From an uncultured Acetobacteraceae bacterium (lineage in GTDB: Bacteria > Pseudomonadota > Alphaproteobacteria > Acetobacterales > Acetobacteraceae): a DNA stretch of 6,287 nt. The stretch lies in the NCBI GenBank assembly GCA_937930165.1, contig CALGVL010000129.1, positions 1-6,287 of the forward strand. Reading direction: 5' to 3'. The notes below the pieces were generated by a model. The model made no database searches. It was not told where the DNA came from and saw only the letters and a program-made list of their open reading frames with translations. Made by a program: the position numbers and the translations under genes. Shown here in pieces: positions 1 to 5,829 of the stretch (position 1 is the stretch's first letter; every line of letters starts with the position of its first letter).

Positions 1-710
1 CCGGCCTCGGTGTGGTAGCCGCCGATATAGATGACGTCGATGCCGGCATCCTTCAGGCGGGAGACGAGGGCGTTGTAGTCGCGCTCGCCCGGCGTGTAGG
101 CAGCATAGATCGTCTCCTGTGCGCCGGCGGCGTTCAGCGACTTCTTCGTCTCATCCGCCAGGCCTTTGCCGTAGGCGGAGTTGTCGTGCAGGATCGCGAC
201 CTTCTTGCCCTTGAAGGTCTCGGCGATGTAGCGGCCGGCGACCTGGCCCTGCTGGTCGTCGCGGCCACAGGTGCGGAAGGTGTTCCAACTTCCCTGGTCG
301 GTGTAGTTCGGGTTGGTGCTGGCCGGGCTGATCTGCAGCACGCCCTCCTCGGTATAGACCTTGCTGGCCGGGATGCTGGAGCCGGAGCAGAAATGCCCGG
401 CGACGAAGCGCACGCCGCGGCTAGCGAGCTGGTTGGCCACGCTCACCGCCTGGCGTGGGTCGCAGGCATCATCGCCGACCTCCAGCGCAAGCTGGCGGCC
501 GAGCACCCCGCCCTTGGCGTTGATGTCGGCCACCGCCTGCTCGGCGCCCGCCTTCATCTGCGCGCCGAAGGCGGCGTACTGGCCGGTCATCGGCCCTGCA
601 GTGGCGATGCGGATCGGACCCTGGTTGCCCTGGGCCCGGGCGTCCATGCCCCAGGGCAGCATGGCGGTAGCGGCCAGCGTCGCCCCCAGGACCAACCTTC
701 GCGTCAGCAT
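1..710 (-). CDS. livK: Branched-chain amino acid ABC transporter, periplasmic substrate-binding protein LivK (3' part beyond window)
   Basis: Periplasmic binding protein that captures leucine/isoleucine/valine and delivers it to the LivHM permease. Reading down from the ATG at 710-708, 236 codons are present and the frame is still open at base 1. The family is usually about 370-390 residues, so roughly the C-terminal third lies outside. Residues 1-26 look like an export signal: RR at 4-5, a hydrophobic core, and an ARA site before Q27. Sec is likely, and Tat cannot be excluded. The mature part follows E. coli LIV-BP closely: an early GPMTGQYAAFG segment, DDACDP (C83) and GHFCSGSS (C108), which match the two disulfide cysteines of LIV-BP, then ISPASTNP (127-134) in the ligand-binding loop and IYIGGYHTEA at the end. 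GGGAGGA (723-717) lies 6 bases before the start. It is on the same strand as livHMGF but separated from livF by two opposite-strand genes. The exact ligand is inferred; other amino acids or amides are possible. Confidence 0.93.
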   Translation of the reverse strand, partial: MLTRRLVLGATLAATAMLPWGMDARAQGNQGPIRIATAGPMTGQYAAFGAQMKAGAEQAVADINAKGGVLGRQLALEVGDDACDPRQAVSVANQLASRGVRFVAGHFCSGSSIPASKVYTEEGVLQISPASTNPNYTDQGSWNTFRTCGRDDQQGQVAGRYIAETFKGKKVAILHDNSAYGKGLADETKKSLNAAGAQETIYAAYTPGERDYNALVSRLKDAGIDVIYIGGYHTEA

Positions 711-864
711 TTCCTGTCCTCCCTTCGTCCCCCGGCGCCCGGCGCGCGGGTCTCGCCACAAGCCTAGGCGAAGCGCAGGGCGCTTGCACAGGCGCAGCCT
801 GCGGCGGAACGTAGCCGGGTGGCAAGGCGTTACGCCGGCGCTTCAGACCGGCCGGGACGACGCC
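711..864. promoter_or_regulatory. Divergent intergenic region between livK and the membrane-protein pair
   Basis: This 154-base gap must hold the livK promoter (minus strand) and probably that of the plus-strand gene at 865, because the two genes point away from each other. I see no convincing -35/-10 pair on either strand. Two short inverted repeats are present: CAGGC-GCA-GCCTG at 789-801 and GGCGT-T-ACGCC at 826-836. Either could be an operator half-site pair or chance in GC-rich DNA. The regulatory role is inferred from gene orientation, not from a recognised motif. Confidence 0.35.
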
Positions 865-1428
865 ATGACCGCCAGGAACGACCCGCCATCCGGCGGGATC
901 CGAAGCGCAGCCGCCAGCCTCTCCGCCCTGCCGCCGGACATGGAGCGGATGGAGGCCCTGCAGGGCTTCCAGCGCCGGAGCTGGGTGCTGGAACGCATCG
1001 CCTGGCTCGGCATGCTGGGCCTGCTGCTGGTCGGGCTCGCCGGCGGCTTCGGTGGCGCCGGCTGGCTGGCCGGGGCGGAAGCGACCACGCCGGACGGGGC
1101 GCTGCGCATCACCTACAGCCGGGTCCAGCGGCAACAGAGTCCGACCATGTTCCGCGTCGAGGCCTTGCGGCCCGATCAGCAGGGCAGGCTGGAACTGCGC
1201 CTGGGCCGGGACCTGCTGGATGGCTGGGAGGTGCAGTCGCTGCTGCCGCAGGCCGCCGAGAGTCGTGGCGATGCGCAGGGCCTGGTGCTGACCTATCGCC
1301 TGCAAGGGGGCGGCGCCGCGCCGGTCCTGCTGCTGATGGCGCAGGCCGTGGCGCCGGGCATCGTCCAGGCCAGCATCGGCACCGCGGAGGGAGCGCCGGT
1401 GGTCCTCCGGATCCTGGTCTGGCCCTGA
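865..1428 (+). CDS. Hypothetical single-pass membrane protein, upstream partner of the DUF421 gene
   Basis: I do not recognise a named family. The protein is 187 residues. A polar, Ser/Pro-rich N-terminus (1-44) is followed by one hydrophobic segment (about 45-70, very Gly/Leu-rich) and then a soluble domain of about 115 residues predicted from composition to be mostly beta (for example GALRITYSRV at 78-87, and APVVLRILVWP at the C-terminus). Basic residues before the segment (R37, R38, R44) suggest an N-in topology with the C-terminal domain in the periplasm. It ends 9 bases before the DUF421 gene, whose ribosome-binding site overlaps this stop codon, so the two are probably co-transcribed and coupled. 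From memory, similar short membrane proteins with a 'WxLERxxW' type start of the TM segment sit beside DUF421 genes in other proteobacteria; this is unverified. The start is uncertain: the ATG at 865 has only a weak GGGACGA upstream, and in-frame ATGs also occur at 940 and 949. The frame is open far upstream, but no good alternative start sits nearby. Confidence 0.72.
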   Translation: MTARNDPPSGGIRSAAASLSALPPDMERMEALQGFQRRSWVLERIAWLGMLGLLLVGLAGGFGGAGWLAGAEATTPDGALRITYSRVQRQQSPTMFRVEALRPDQQGRLELRLGRDLLDGWEVQSLLPQAAESRGDAQGLVLTYRLQGGGAAPVLLLMAQAVAPGIVQASIGTAEGAPVVLRILVWP

Positions 1429-1437
1429 GGCGCCGCC

Positions 1438-1938
1438 ATGGACAGCGTGCTGCGCGGCCTGGCCATCTATGTGATCCTGCTGCTGCTGTTCCGCGTCAGC
1501 GGCCGGCGCACCCTGCGGGAGCTTACCCCCTTCGACCTGGTGCTGCTGCTGATCATCAGCGAGGCGACACAGCAGGCGCTGCTTGGCAACGACTTCTCCA
1601 TCGCCAATGCCGTGCTGGTCATCATCACCCTGCTGCTTTGCGACATCGGCCTTTCGCTGCTCAAGCAGCGGTCGCAACGGGCTTCGATGCTGCTGGAGGG
1701 AGTGCCGACGCTGCTGGTCGCGCATGGCAGGCCGCTGCCGGGCCGGCTGGAACATGCCCGGCTGGACGAGCAGGACGTGCTCAGCGCCGCGCGGGAATTG
1801 CGGGGACTGGAGCGGATGGAGCAGATCCGCTTTGCGGTGCTGGAGACGGACGGCCAGATCACCATCGTGCCGGAGCGGGAACCGCTGGCCCCGCCCATCC
1901 GCGCCGGCACTCAGGCCGCCACGCCGCCGCCGAGATAG
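1438..1938 (+). CDS. DUF421 (YetF-like) inner-membrane protein
   Basis: A 166-residue member of the DUF421/YetF-like family. Three hydrophobic segments are visible (about 4-18, 33-48, 55-75), followed by a cytoplasmic domain. Recognisable family landmarks are FRVSGRRTLREL then TPFDLVLLLIISEATQQAL (residues 18-48), LLEGVPTLLVAHGRPL (85-100), the 'arginine-x-x-x-LDEQDVLSAARELRG' region (103-123) and the closing strand pair IRFAVLETDGQITIVPE (130-146). The last 20 residues are a Pro/Ala-rich tail with no counterpart I recognise. Bacillus relatives are longer (about 230 residues), but compact forms of about 150-170 residues are common in proteobacteria. The molecular function of the family is not firmly established; Bacillus YetF-type proteins are linked to sporulation or envelope processes. 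GAGG at 1427-1430 lies 7 bases before the start and overlaps the upstream stop codon. The TAG at 1936-1938 lies inside the 3' end of livF. Confidence 0.9.
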   Translation: MDSVLRGLAIYVILLLLFRVSGRRTLRELTPFDLVLLLIISEATQQALLGNDFSIANAVLVIITLLLCDIGLSLLKQRSQRASMLLEGVPTLLVAHGRPLPGRLEHARLDEQDVLSAARELRGLERMEQIRFAVLETDGQITIVPEREPLAPPIRAGTQAATPPPR

Positions 1939-2645
1939 GCATCGCGGATCTCCGGCCGCGCCAGCAGCGCCCGGCCGGAGCCTTCCATGGCGATGCGGCC
2001 GGTCACCAGCACATAGCCGCGATGCGCCAGGCGCAGCGCCAGATTGGCGTTCTGTTCCACCAGCAGCACGGTGAGGCCGGTTTCCGCGTTCAGCCGGCGG
2101 ATGGCGCCGAAGATCTGCTTCACCACCAGCGGTGCCAGGCCGAGCGAGGGCTCATCCAGCAGCAGCAGCCGCGGCTTCGACATCAGCGCGCGGCCGATCG
2201 CCAGCATCTGCTGCTCCCCGCCCGAAAGCGTGCCGCCGCGCTGCGAGAGCCTTTCCTTCAGGCGGGGGAACAGGGCGAAGACCTGTTCGAGCTGCGGCGT
2301 GGGATCGCCACTGGTCAGGGCCTCGGCGCCCATCAGCAGATTTTCACGCACCGTCATGCGCGGGAAGATGCGGCGGCCCTCCGGCGCCTGCGCCAGGCCA
2401 TGGCGCATGATGGCATGGGTGGGCAGGGCGGTGATGTCCTGCCCGGCCAGGCGGATGCGGCCGGAGCGGGGGCGGGGATCGCCGCAGATGGTCATCAGCA
2501 GGGTGGACTTGCCGGCGCCATTGGCGCCGATCAGCGTCACGATCTCCCCCGGCATGACATGCAGGGAAACCTCGGTGAGGGCCTGCACGGCGCCATAGCC
2601 GGCGGTGACGCGGTCCACTTCCAGCAGCGGGGTGCTGGTGCTCAT
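1911..2645 (-). CDS. livF: Branched-chain amino acid ABC transporter ATP-binding protein LivF
   Basis: One of the two cytoplasmic ATPases of the LivHMGF importer; it pairs with LivG and couples ATP hydrolysis to amino acid import. The protein is 244 residues, close to E. coli LivF (237). Motifs in order: Walker A GANGAGKST (40-48), Q-loop around Q86 in AQAPEGRRIFP, ABC signature LSGGE (140-144), Walker B LLLLDE (160-165), and VEQN (196-199), where LivF proteins normally carry Q (here Q198) instead of the switch histidine. The domain ends IRDAYLGGG, as is usual for LivF. The ATG overlaps the livG stop by 4 bases (ATGA, 2645-2642). Its ribosome-binding site is the GAG repeat that encodes the LivG acidic tail; an AGGAGG at 2661-2656 lies 10 bases upstream of the start. 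This is the last gene of the operon. Its final 28 bases overlap the convergent DUF421 gene. Confidence 0.96.
   Translation of the reverse strand: MSTSTPLLEVDRVTAGYGAVQALTEVSLHVMPGEIVTLIGANGAGKSTLLMTICGDPRPRSGRIRLAGQDITALPTHAIMRHGLAQAPEGRRIFPRMTVRENLLMGAEALTSGDPTPQLEQVFALFPRLKERLSQRGGTLSGGEQQMLAIGRALMSKPRLLLLDEPSLGLAPLVVKQIFGAIRRLNAETGLTVLLVEQNANLALRLAHRGYVLVTGRIAMEGSGRALLARPEIRDAYLGGGVAA
1950..1980. repeat. 9-bp perfect inverted repeat at the convergent gene junction, possible terminator hairpin
   Basis: CTCCGGCCG at 1950-1958 is exactly complementary to CGGCCGGAG at 1972-1980, with a 13-base loop. A further CGC/GCG pairing (1959-1961 with 1967-1969) could extend the stem past a two-base bulge. 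It lies inside the livF 3' coding region, 11 bases past the DUF421 stop codon, where a terminator for the plus-strand transcript would be expected. No T-rich tract follows on either strand, so it is not a textbook intrinsic terminator. GC-rich coding DNA can produce such repeats by chance. Confidence 0.35.
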
Positions 2646-3478
2646 GCCGCCTCGCCCTCCTCCTCCTCCTCGCTCTCGCCGAGATAGGCGGCGATGACCT
2701 TGGGGTCGGCGCGGACTACGGCGGGGATGTCGTCGGCGATCAGCCGGCCATGGTCCAGCACCACCACGCGGTCGCTGATGCGCATCACCACGCCCATGTC
2801 GTGCTCGATCAGCAGGATGGAGGTGCCCTGGCTGCGGATCTCCAGCAGCAGCCGTGCCAGTTCCTCGGATTCGCGCGGGTTCAGGCCGGCGGCAGGCTCG
2901 TCCAGGCAGAGCAGGGAAGGATTGGTGCACATGGCGCGCGCGATCTCCAGCCGCCGCTGCGCGCCATAGGGCAGGGCGCCGGCGGGGTCGTCGGCGCGGT
3001 CCAGCAGGGCGGTCGCCTGCAGCCAGCAGCGTGCCAACTCGATCGCCTCCCGCTCCGCCCGCGGATAGCGGGAGAGGCCGAGCACCGCGCCGATGCCCCA
3101 GCCGGTCGCCGCCATCAGCCGGTTGTGCTGCGCAACCAGCAGGTTCTCCAGCGCCGTCATGCCCGGGAAGAGGCGGATGTTCTGGAAGGTGCGGGCGACG
3201 CCGGCGCGAGCGATGCGGTGACCGGGCAGCCGGTGCAAGCTCACCGGCAGGGCACCGGGAAGGTGCAGCCGGATGGCGCCGCTGGAAGGGCGGTAGAAGC
3301 CGGTGATGCAGTTGAAGACGGTAGTCTTGCCGGCGCCGTTCGGGCCGATCAGCGCCGTGATGTCGCCTCGCATGGCAGCGAAGGAGACCTTTTCCACGGC
3401 CAGCAGCCCGCCAAAGCGCATGGTCAGGCCGGCGACCTCCAGGATCATGTCGCGCGGGGATGGGATGGTGCCGGTCAT
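2642..3478 (-). CDS. livG: Branched-chain amino acid ABC transporter ATP-binding protein LivG
   Basis: Second cytoplasmic ATPase of the importer, partner of LivF. The protein is 278 residues, slightly longer than E. coli LivG (255). Motifs: Walker A GPNGAGKTT (45-53), Q-loop RTFQNIRLF with Q99, LivG-type signature LPYGAQRRLEIARA (169-182) replacing LSGGQ, Walker B LLCLDEP (189-195) followed by AAGLNP, and switch histidine H226 in IEHDM. The C-terminus keeps the expected VIAAYLGE and then adds an acidic tail with five consecutive glutamates (270-274), all GAG codons. The start at 3478 was chosen because it gives the 4-base ATGA overlap with livM and has GAGGG (3489-3485) 6 bases upstream. An internal ATG at 3448-3446 (M11) sits just before the conserved domain but lacks a ribosome-binding site. 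Confidence 0.96.
   Translation of the reverse strand: MTGTIPSPRDMILEVAGLTMRFGGLLAVEKVSFAAMRGDITALIGPNGAGKTTVFNCITGFYRPSSGAIRLHLPGALPVSLHRLPGHRIARAGVARTFQNIRLFPGMTALENLLVAQHNRLMAATGWGIGAVLGLSRYPRAEREAIELARCWLQATALLDRADDPAGALPYGAQRRLEIARAMCTNPSLLCLDEPAAGLNPRESEELARLLLEIRSQGTSILLIEHDMGVVMRISDRVVVLDHGRLIADDIPAVVRADPKVIAAYLGESEEEEEGEAA
2657..2671 (-). repeat. (GAG)5 trinucleotide repeat at the livG 3' end, doubling as the livF ribosome-binding site
   Basis: Five consecutive GAG codons (CTC units on the plus strand) encode E270-E274 of LivG. They also create several overlapping AGGAGG sequences; the closest (2661-2656) is 10 bases from the livF ATG, and a further GAGG (2653-2650) is 4 bases from it. 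The repeat is short and pure, so it could vary in length by slippage without shifting the frame. A ribosome-binding role is well supported by position; length variation is speculation. Confidence 0.6.
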
Positions 3479-4821
3479 CCCTTGCCCTCGCCGATCAGGT
3501 TGGCGCCGATGAGGCGCTTCTGCCTCAGTGCCACCGAGGGGGTGCGAGTGCCCACCAGCCCGCGCGGCCGCAGCACCATGATGAGGACCATGGCACCGCC
3601 GAAGACAAGCATGCGCCATTCCTCCAATTCGCGGAACAGCTCAAAGCCGCCGATCATCACCAGCGCCGCGATCGCGACGCCGATCTGGCTGCCGAGGCCG
3701 CCGAGGACGACGATGGCCAGGATGATGGCACTCTCGATGAAGGTGAAGCTCTCCGGGCTGATGAAGGCCTGGCGGGTGGCGAAGAAGGCGCCGGCGAAGC
3801 CGCCGAACATGGCGCCCAGGGCGAAGGCGGACAGCTTGGTCGTGGTGATGTTGATGCCGAGGGCGCGGCAGGCGATCTCGTCCTCCCGCATCGCTTCCCA
3901 GGCGCGGCCGAGCGGCTGGCGGCGGAGCCGCAGCGTGACCCAGTTGGTCAGCAGCGCCAGGGCGAAGATCAGGTAGTAGAGGAAGATCAGGCGATGCAGC
4001 GGCGAGGGCTCCAGCCCGAAATAGCCGGCGAAGGTGTCCGGATCGCCGGACATGGAGAAGCTGAGCCCGAAGAAGCTGGGGCGCGGGATGCCGCTGAGCC
4101 CATTGGGCCCGCCGGTCAGACTGACCCAATTGAGCAGCACGATGCGGATCATCTCGCCGAAGGCCAGCGTCACGATCGCCAGGTAGTCGCCGCGCAGGCG
4201 CAGCACCGGGAAGCCGAGCAGGATGCCCCAGAAGGCAGCGAGGATGCCGGCCAGCGGCAGGCAGATCCAGAAGGAGAGGCCGAAATTCAACGCCAGCAGC
4301 GCATAGGAATAGGCCCCGACCGCATAGAAGGCGACATAGCCGAGGTCCAGCAGCCCGGCGAGCCCGACCACGATGTTCAGCCCCCAGCCGAGCATCACAT
4401 AGGTCAGCACCAGGATGCCGAGATCCAGCTCATAGCGCCCGACTCCGGGGATGAAGGGCAGCGCCAGCGCGACGGCCAGCAGCGCCGGGGCGAAGAGCCG
4501 GCCCGCCTGCTGCAGCCGCAGGGTCCAGGGGCCCGGCGCGGTGCTGGGCCGCAAACCGCGCCGGCCGGTCCAGAGCACGAGGGTCAGGCGCAGCGCGAAG
4601 ACGATGCCGCAGAGGATCGCCACATCCTCCCAGCGCGTGCGCAGAAACAGCCCGCCGGAGGGCGCCACATCGGTGCGCAGCCCGACCACGGGCGCAAAGA
4701 GGCCGAGGGCGACCAGCGCCGCCAGCCCGGCATCCTTCAGCGCGAGCAGGAGCCTGGAGGGGCGGTGGGGCTCTCCGTCGCTCCGCCTGGCCGATGGGCT
4801 GCGGCTCTCGGCGCGGGTCAT
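3475..4821 (-). CDS. livM: Branched-chain amino acid ABC transporter permease LivM
   Basis: Inner-membrane permease that pairs with LivH to form the transport channel. The protein is 448 residues, matching the long E. coli-type LivM (425) with the extra N-terminal region (DUF3382/LivHM N-terminal type). Residues 1-23 are polar and basic. Hydrophobic segments follow at about 28-46, 66-84 and 110-124; then the conserved core begins with LTYVMLGWGLNIVVGLAGLL (139-158) and LDLGYVAFYAVGAYSYALL (158-176). LRGDYLAIVTLAFGEMIRI (209-227) and GGPNGLSGIP (237-246) are LivM hallmarks. The cytoplasmic coupling segment, which contacts the ATPases, is GRAWEAMREDEIACRALGIN (305-324). The protein ends with RPRGLVG and a short basic tail. 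The start at 4821 gives an ATGA overlap with the livH stop and has AGGAGGT (4837-4831) 9 bases upstream, inside the last livH codons. Confidence 0.96.
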   Translation of the reverse strand: MTRAESRSPSARRSDGEPHRPSRLLLALKDAGLAALVALGLFAPVVGLRTDVAPSGGLFLRTRWEDVAILCGIVFALRLTLVLWTGRRGLRPSTAPGPWTLRLQQAGRLFAPALLAVALALPFIPGVGRYELDLGILVLTYVMLGWGLNIVVGLAGLLDLGYVAFYAVGAYSYALLALNFGLSFWICLPLAGILAAFWGILLGFPVLRLRGDYLAIVTLAFGEMIRIVLLNWVSLTGGPNGLSGIPRPSFFGLSFSMSGDPDTFAGYFGLEPSPLHRLIFLYYLIFALALLTNWVTLRLRRQPLGRAWEAMREDEIACRALGINITTTKLSAFALGAMFGGFAGAFFATRQAFISPESFTFIESAIILAIVVLGGLGSQIGVAIAALVMIGGFELFRELEEWRMLVFGGAMVLIMVLRPRGLVGTRTPSVALRQKRLIGANLIGEGKG

Positions 4822-5732
4822 ACCTTTTCCACCTCCTGCCGGCCGAGCAGGCCGGTGGGCAGGAAGATCAGTGTCAGGGCCAGGATGGAGAAGGCGGCCA
4901 CATCCTTATACTGGACGCTGAAATAGGCGCTCCAGAAGGTCTCGATCAGGCCGATCAGCAGCCCGCCCAGCACCGCGCCGGGAAGGGAGCCGATGCCGCC
5001 CAGCACCGCGGCGGTGAAGGCTTTCACCCCGGCCAGGAAGCCGATGTAGAAATCGATCACGCCATAGCGCAGCAGGTACATGGTGCCCGCTACCGCGGCG
5101 AGGGAGGCGCCAATCACGAAGGTGAGGCTGATGGTCCGGTTCGTGTCGATGCCGAGCAGCGCCGCCATCTTCAGATCCTGCTCGCAGGCACGCATGGCAC
5201 GGCCGAGCGGCGTCCGCGTCACCAGCAGCGTGAAGACGGCCAGCACCGCCAGCGTCACCCCGATGATGAGCATCTGGACATAGGAGAATTGCACGACGAA
5301 GGGGCCGTCCCGCATCACCTCCACGCCGCCGCGCACCAGCGGCTCCAGCGGCTTCACCCGCGCGCCCTGGCTGATCTGCACGTAGTTCTGCAAGACGATC
5401 GACATGCCGATGGCGGAGATCAGCGGTGCCAGGCGGAAGCTGCCCCGGAGGGGGCGGTAGGCCAGGCGCTCCAGCGTCCAGCCATAGAGGGCGGTGACGG
5501 CCATGGAGGCCAGCAGCACCAGCAGGATCGCCGCCGGCCCGTCCATTGCCCCGCCAAGCTGGAGCAGCAGCACGGCGATCAGGGCGACGAAGGCGCCGAT
5601 CATGAACACATCGCCATGCGCGAAATTGATCATGCCGATGATGCCATAGACCATGGTGTAGCCGACGGCGATCAGGCCGTAGATCATGCCCAGGCTGATC
5701 CCGTTGATCAGCTGCTGCAGCGCGTAGGCCAA
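4818..5732 (-). CDS. livH: Branched-chain amino acid ABC transporter permease LivH, TTG start
   Basis: First gene of the permease/ATPase operon; its product forms the membrane channel with LivM. The protein is 304 residues, against 308 in E. coli. It is extremely similar to E. coli LivH as I recall it: VGYTMVYGIIGMINFAHGD (23-41), YRPLRGS (92-98), SAIGMSIVLQNYV (106-118), coupling segment GRAMRACEQDLKMAALLGID (177-196), FVIGASLAAVAG (205-216), KAFTAAVLGGIGSLPGA (237-253), and a GRQEVEKV C-terminus. The frame is open far upstream, but no ATG or GTG occurs near the conserved N-terminus. The TTG at 5732-5730 puts the start just before the YALQQLINGISLG segment, aligning with the E. coli start region, and has GGGAGA (5743-5738) 5 bases upstream. 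The next in-frame ATG (M16) would cut into the first membrane segment. Eight or so hydrophobic segments are expected. Confidence 0.95.
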   Translation of the reverse strand: MAYALQQLINGISLGMIYGLIAVGYTMVYGIIGMINFAHGDVFMIGAFVALIAVLLLQLGGAMDGPAAILLVLLASMAVTALYGWTLERLAYRPLRGSFRLAPLISAIGMSIVLQNYVQISQGARVKPLEPLVRGGVEVMRDGPFVVQFSYVQMLIIGVTLAVLAVFTLLVTRTPLGRAMRACEQDLKMAALLGIDTNRTISLTFVIGASLAAVAGTMYLLRYGVIDFYIGFLAGVKAFTAAVLGGIGSLPGAVLGGLLIGLIETFWSAYFSVQYKDVAAFSILALTLIFLPTGLLGRQEVEKV

Positions 5733-5764
5733 GGTGTTCTCCCGAACGCGACTCCCTCGCCGCA

Positions 5765-5793
5765 ACGCTAGGCCAGCCGGCGCGGCTTGCGAA
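5765..5793 (-). promoter_or_regulatory. Candidate sigma-70-type promoter for livHMGF
   Basis: On the minus strand, TTCGCA (5793-5788) and TAGCGT (5770-5765) are separated by 17 bases. They match the -35 consensus at 4 of 6 and the -10 consensus at 3 of 6 positions. Transcription would start near 5757, giving a leader of about 25 bases that includes the livH ribosome-binding site. The match is weak and rests on spacing and position. Confidence 0.22.
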
Positions 5794-5800
5794 GGGGAAG

Positions 5801-5829
5801 TTGCAGCGGCGTGGCGCCGGGGCGATGAT
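5801..5829 (+). promoter_or_regulatory. Candidate sigma-70-type promoter for the CMD-family gene
   Basis: TTGCAG (5801-5806) and GATGAT (5824-5829) are separated by 17 bases. They match the -35 consensus at 3 of 6 and the -10 consensus at 4 of 6. Transcription would start near 5836, about 20 bases before the ATG, leaving room for the GGGAGG ribosome-binding site. The evidence is weak; the A/T-rich GATGAT stands out in otherwise GC-rich DNA. Confidence 0.22.

Noticed and set aside
784..812. TTGCAC plus a downstream hexamer as a promoter for the gene at 865
   Set aside because: The -10 position reads GAACGT, a poor match, so the pair is not distinguishable from chance.
469..1755. Minus-strand open frame opposite the 865-1938 gene pair
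   Set aside because: The DUF421 family match and coupled ribosome-binding site are on the plus strand. The minus-strand product is Gln/Arg/His-rich without a domain, and it also overlaps livK.
2045..2055. LivF with Gln in place of the switch histidine
   Set aside because: VEQN is the normal LivF sequence at this point.
819..2687. 622-codon plus-strand open frame across the DUF421 pair and livF
   Set aside because: It is out of frame with the two real plus-strand genes and antisense to livF. The product is Arg/Ala/Gly-rich low complexity, a high-GC artefact.
2930..2972. LivG lacking a canonical LSGGQ signature (it has YGAQR instead)
   Set aside because: LivG proteins normally carry a YGxQRRLEIARA signature, so this is a family trait and not a defect.
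3460..4926. Long plus-strand open frame opposite livM, with a Glu/Gln/Asp/His-rich product
   Set aside because: It is antisense to a clear livM. Its composition (runs of Q, E, D, H, G) is the usual antisense reading of GC-rich membrane-protein codons, and no domain is recognisable.
4794..5771. Plus-strand open frame opposite livH
   Set aside because: It is antisense to the strongly conserved livH, with the same biased composition and no recognisable family.
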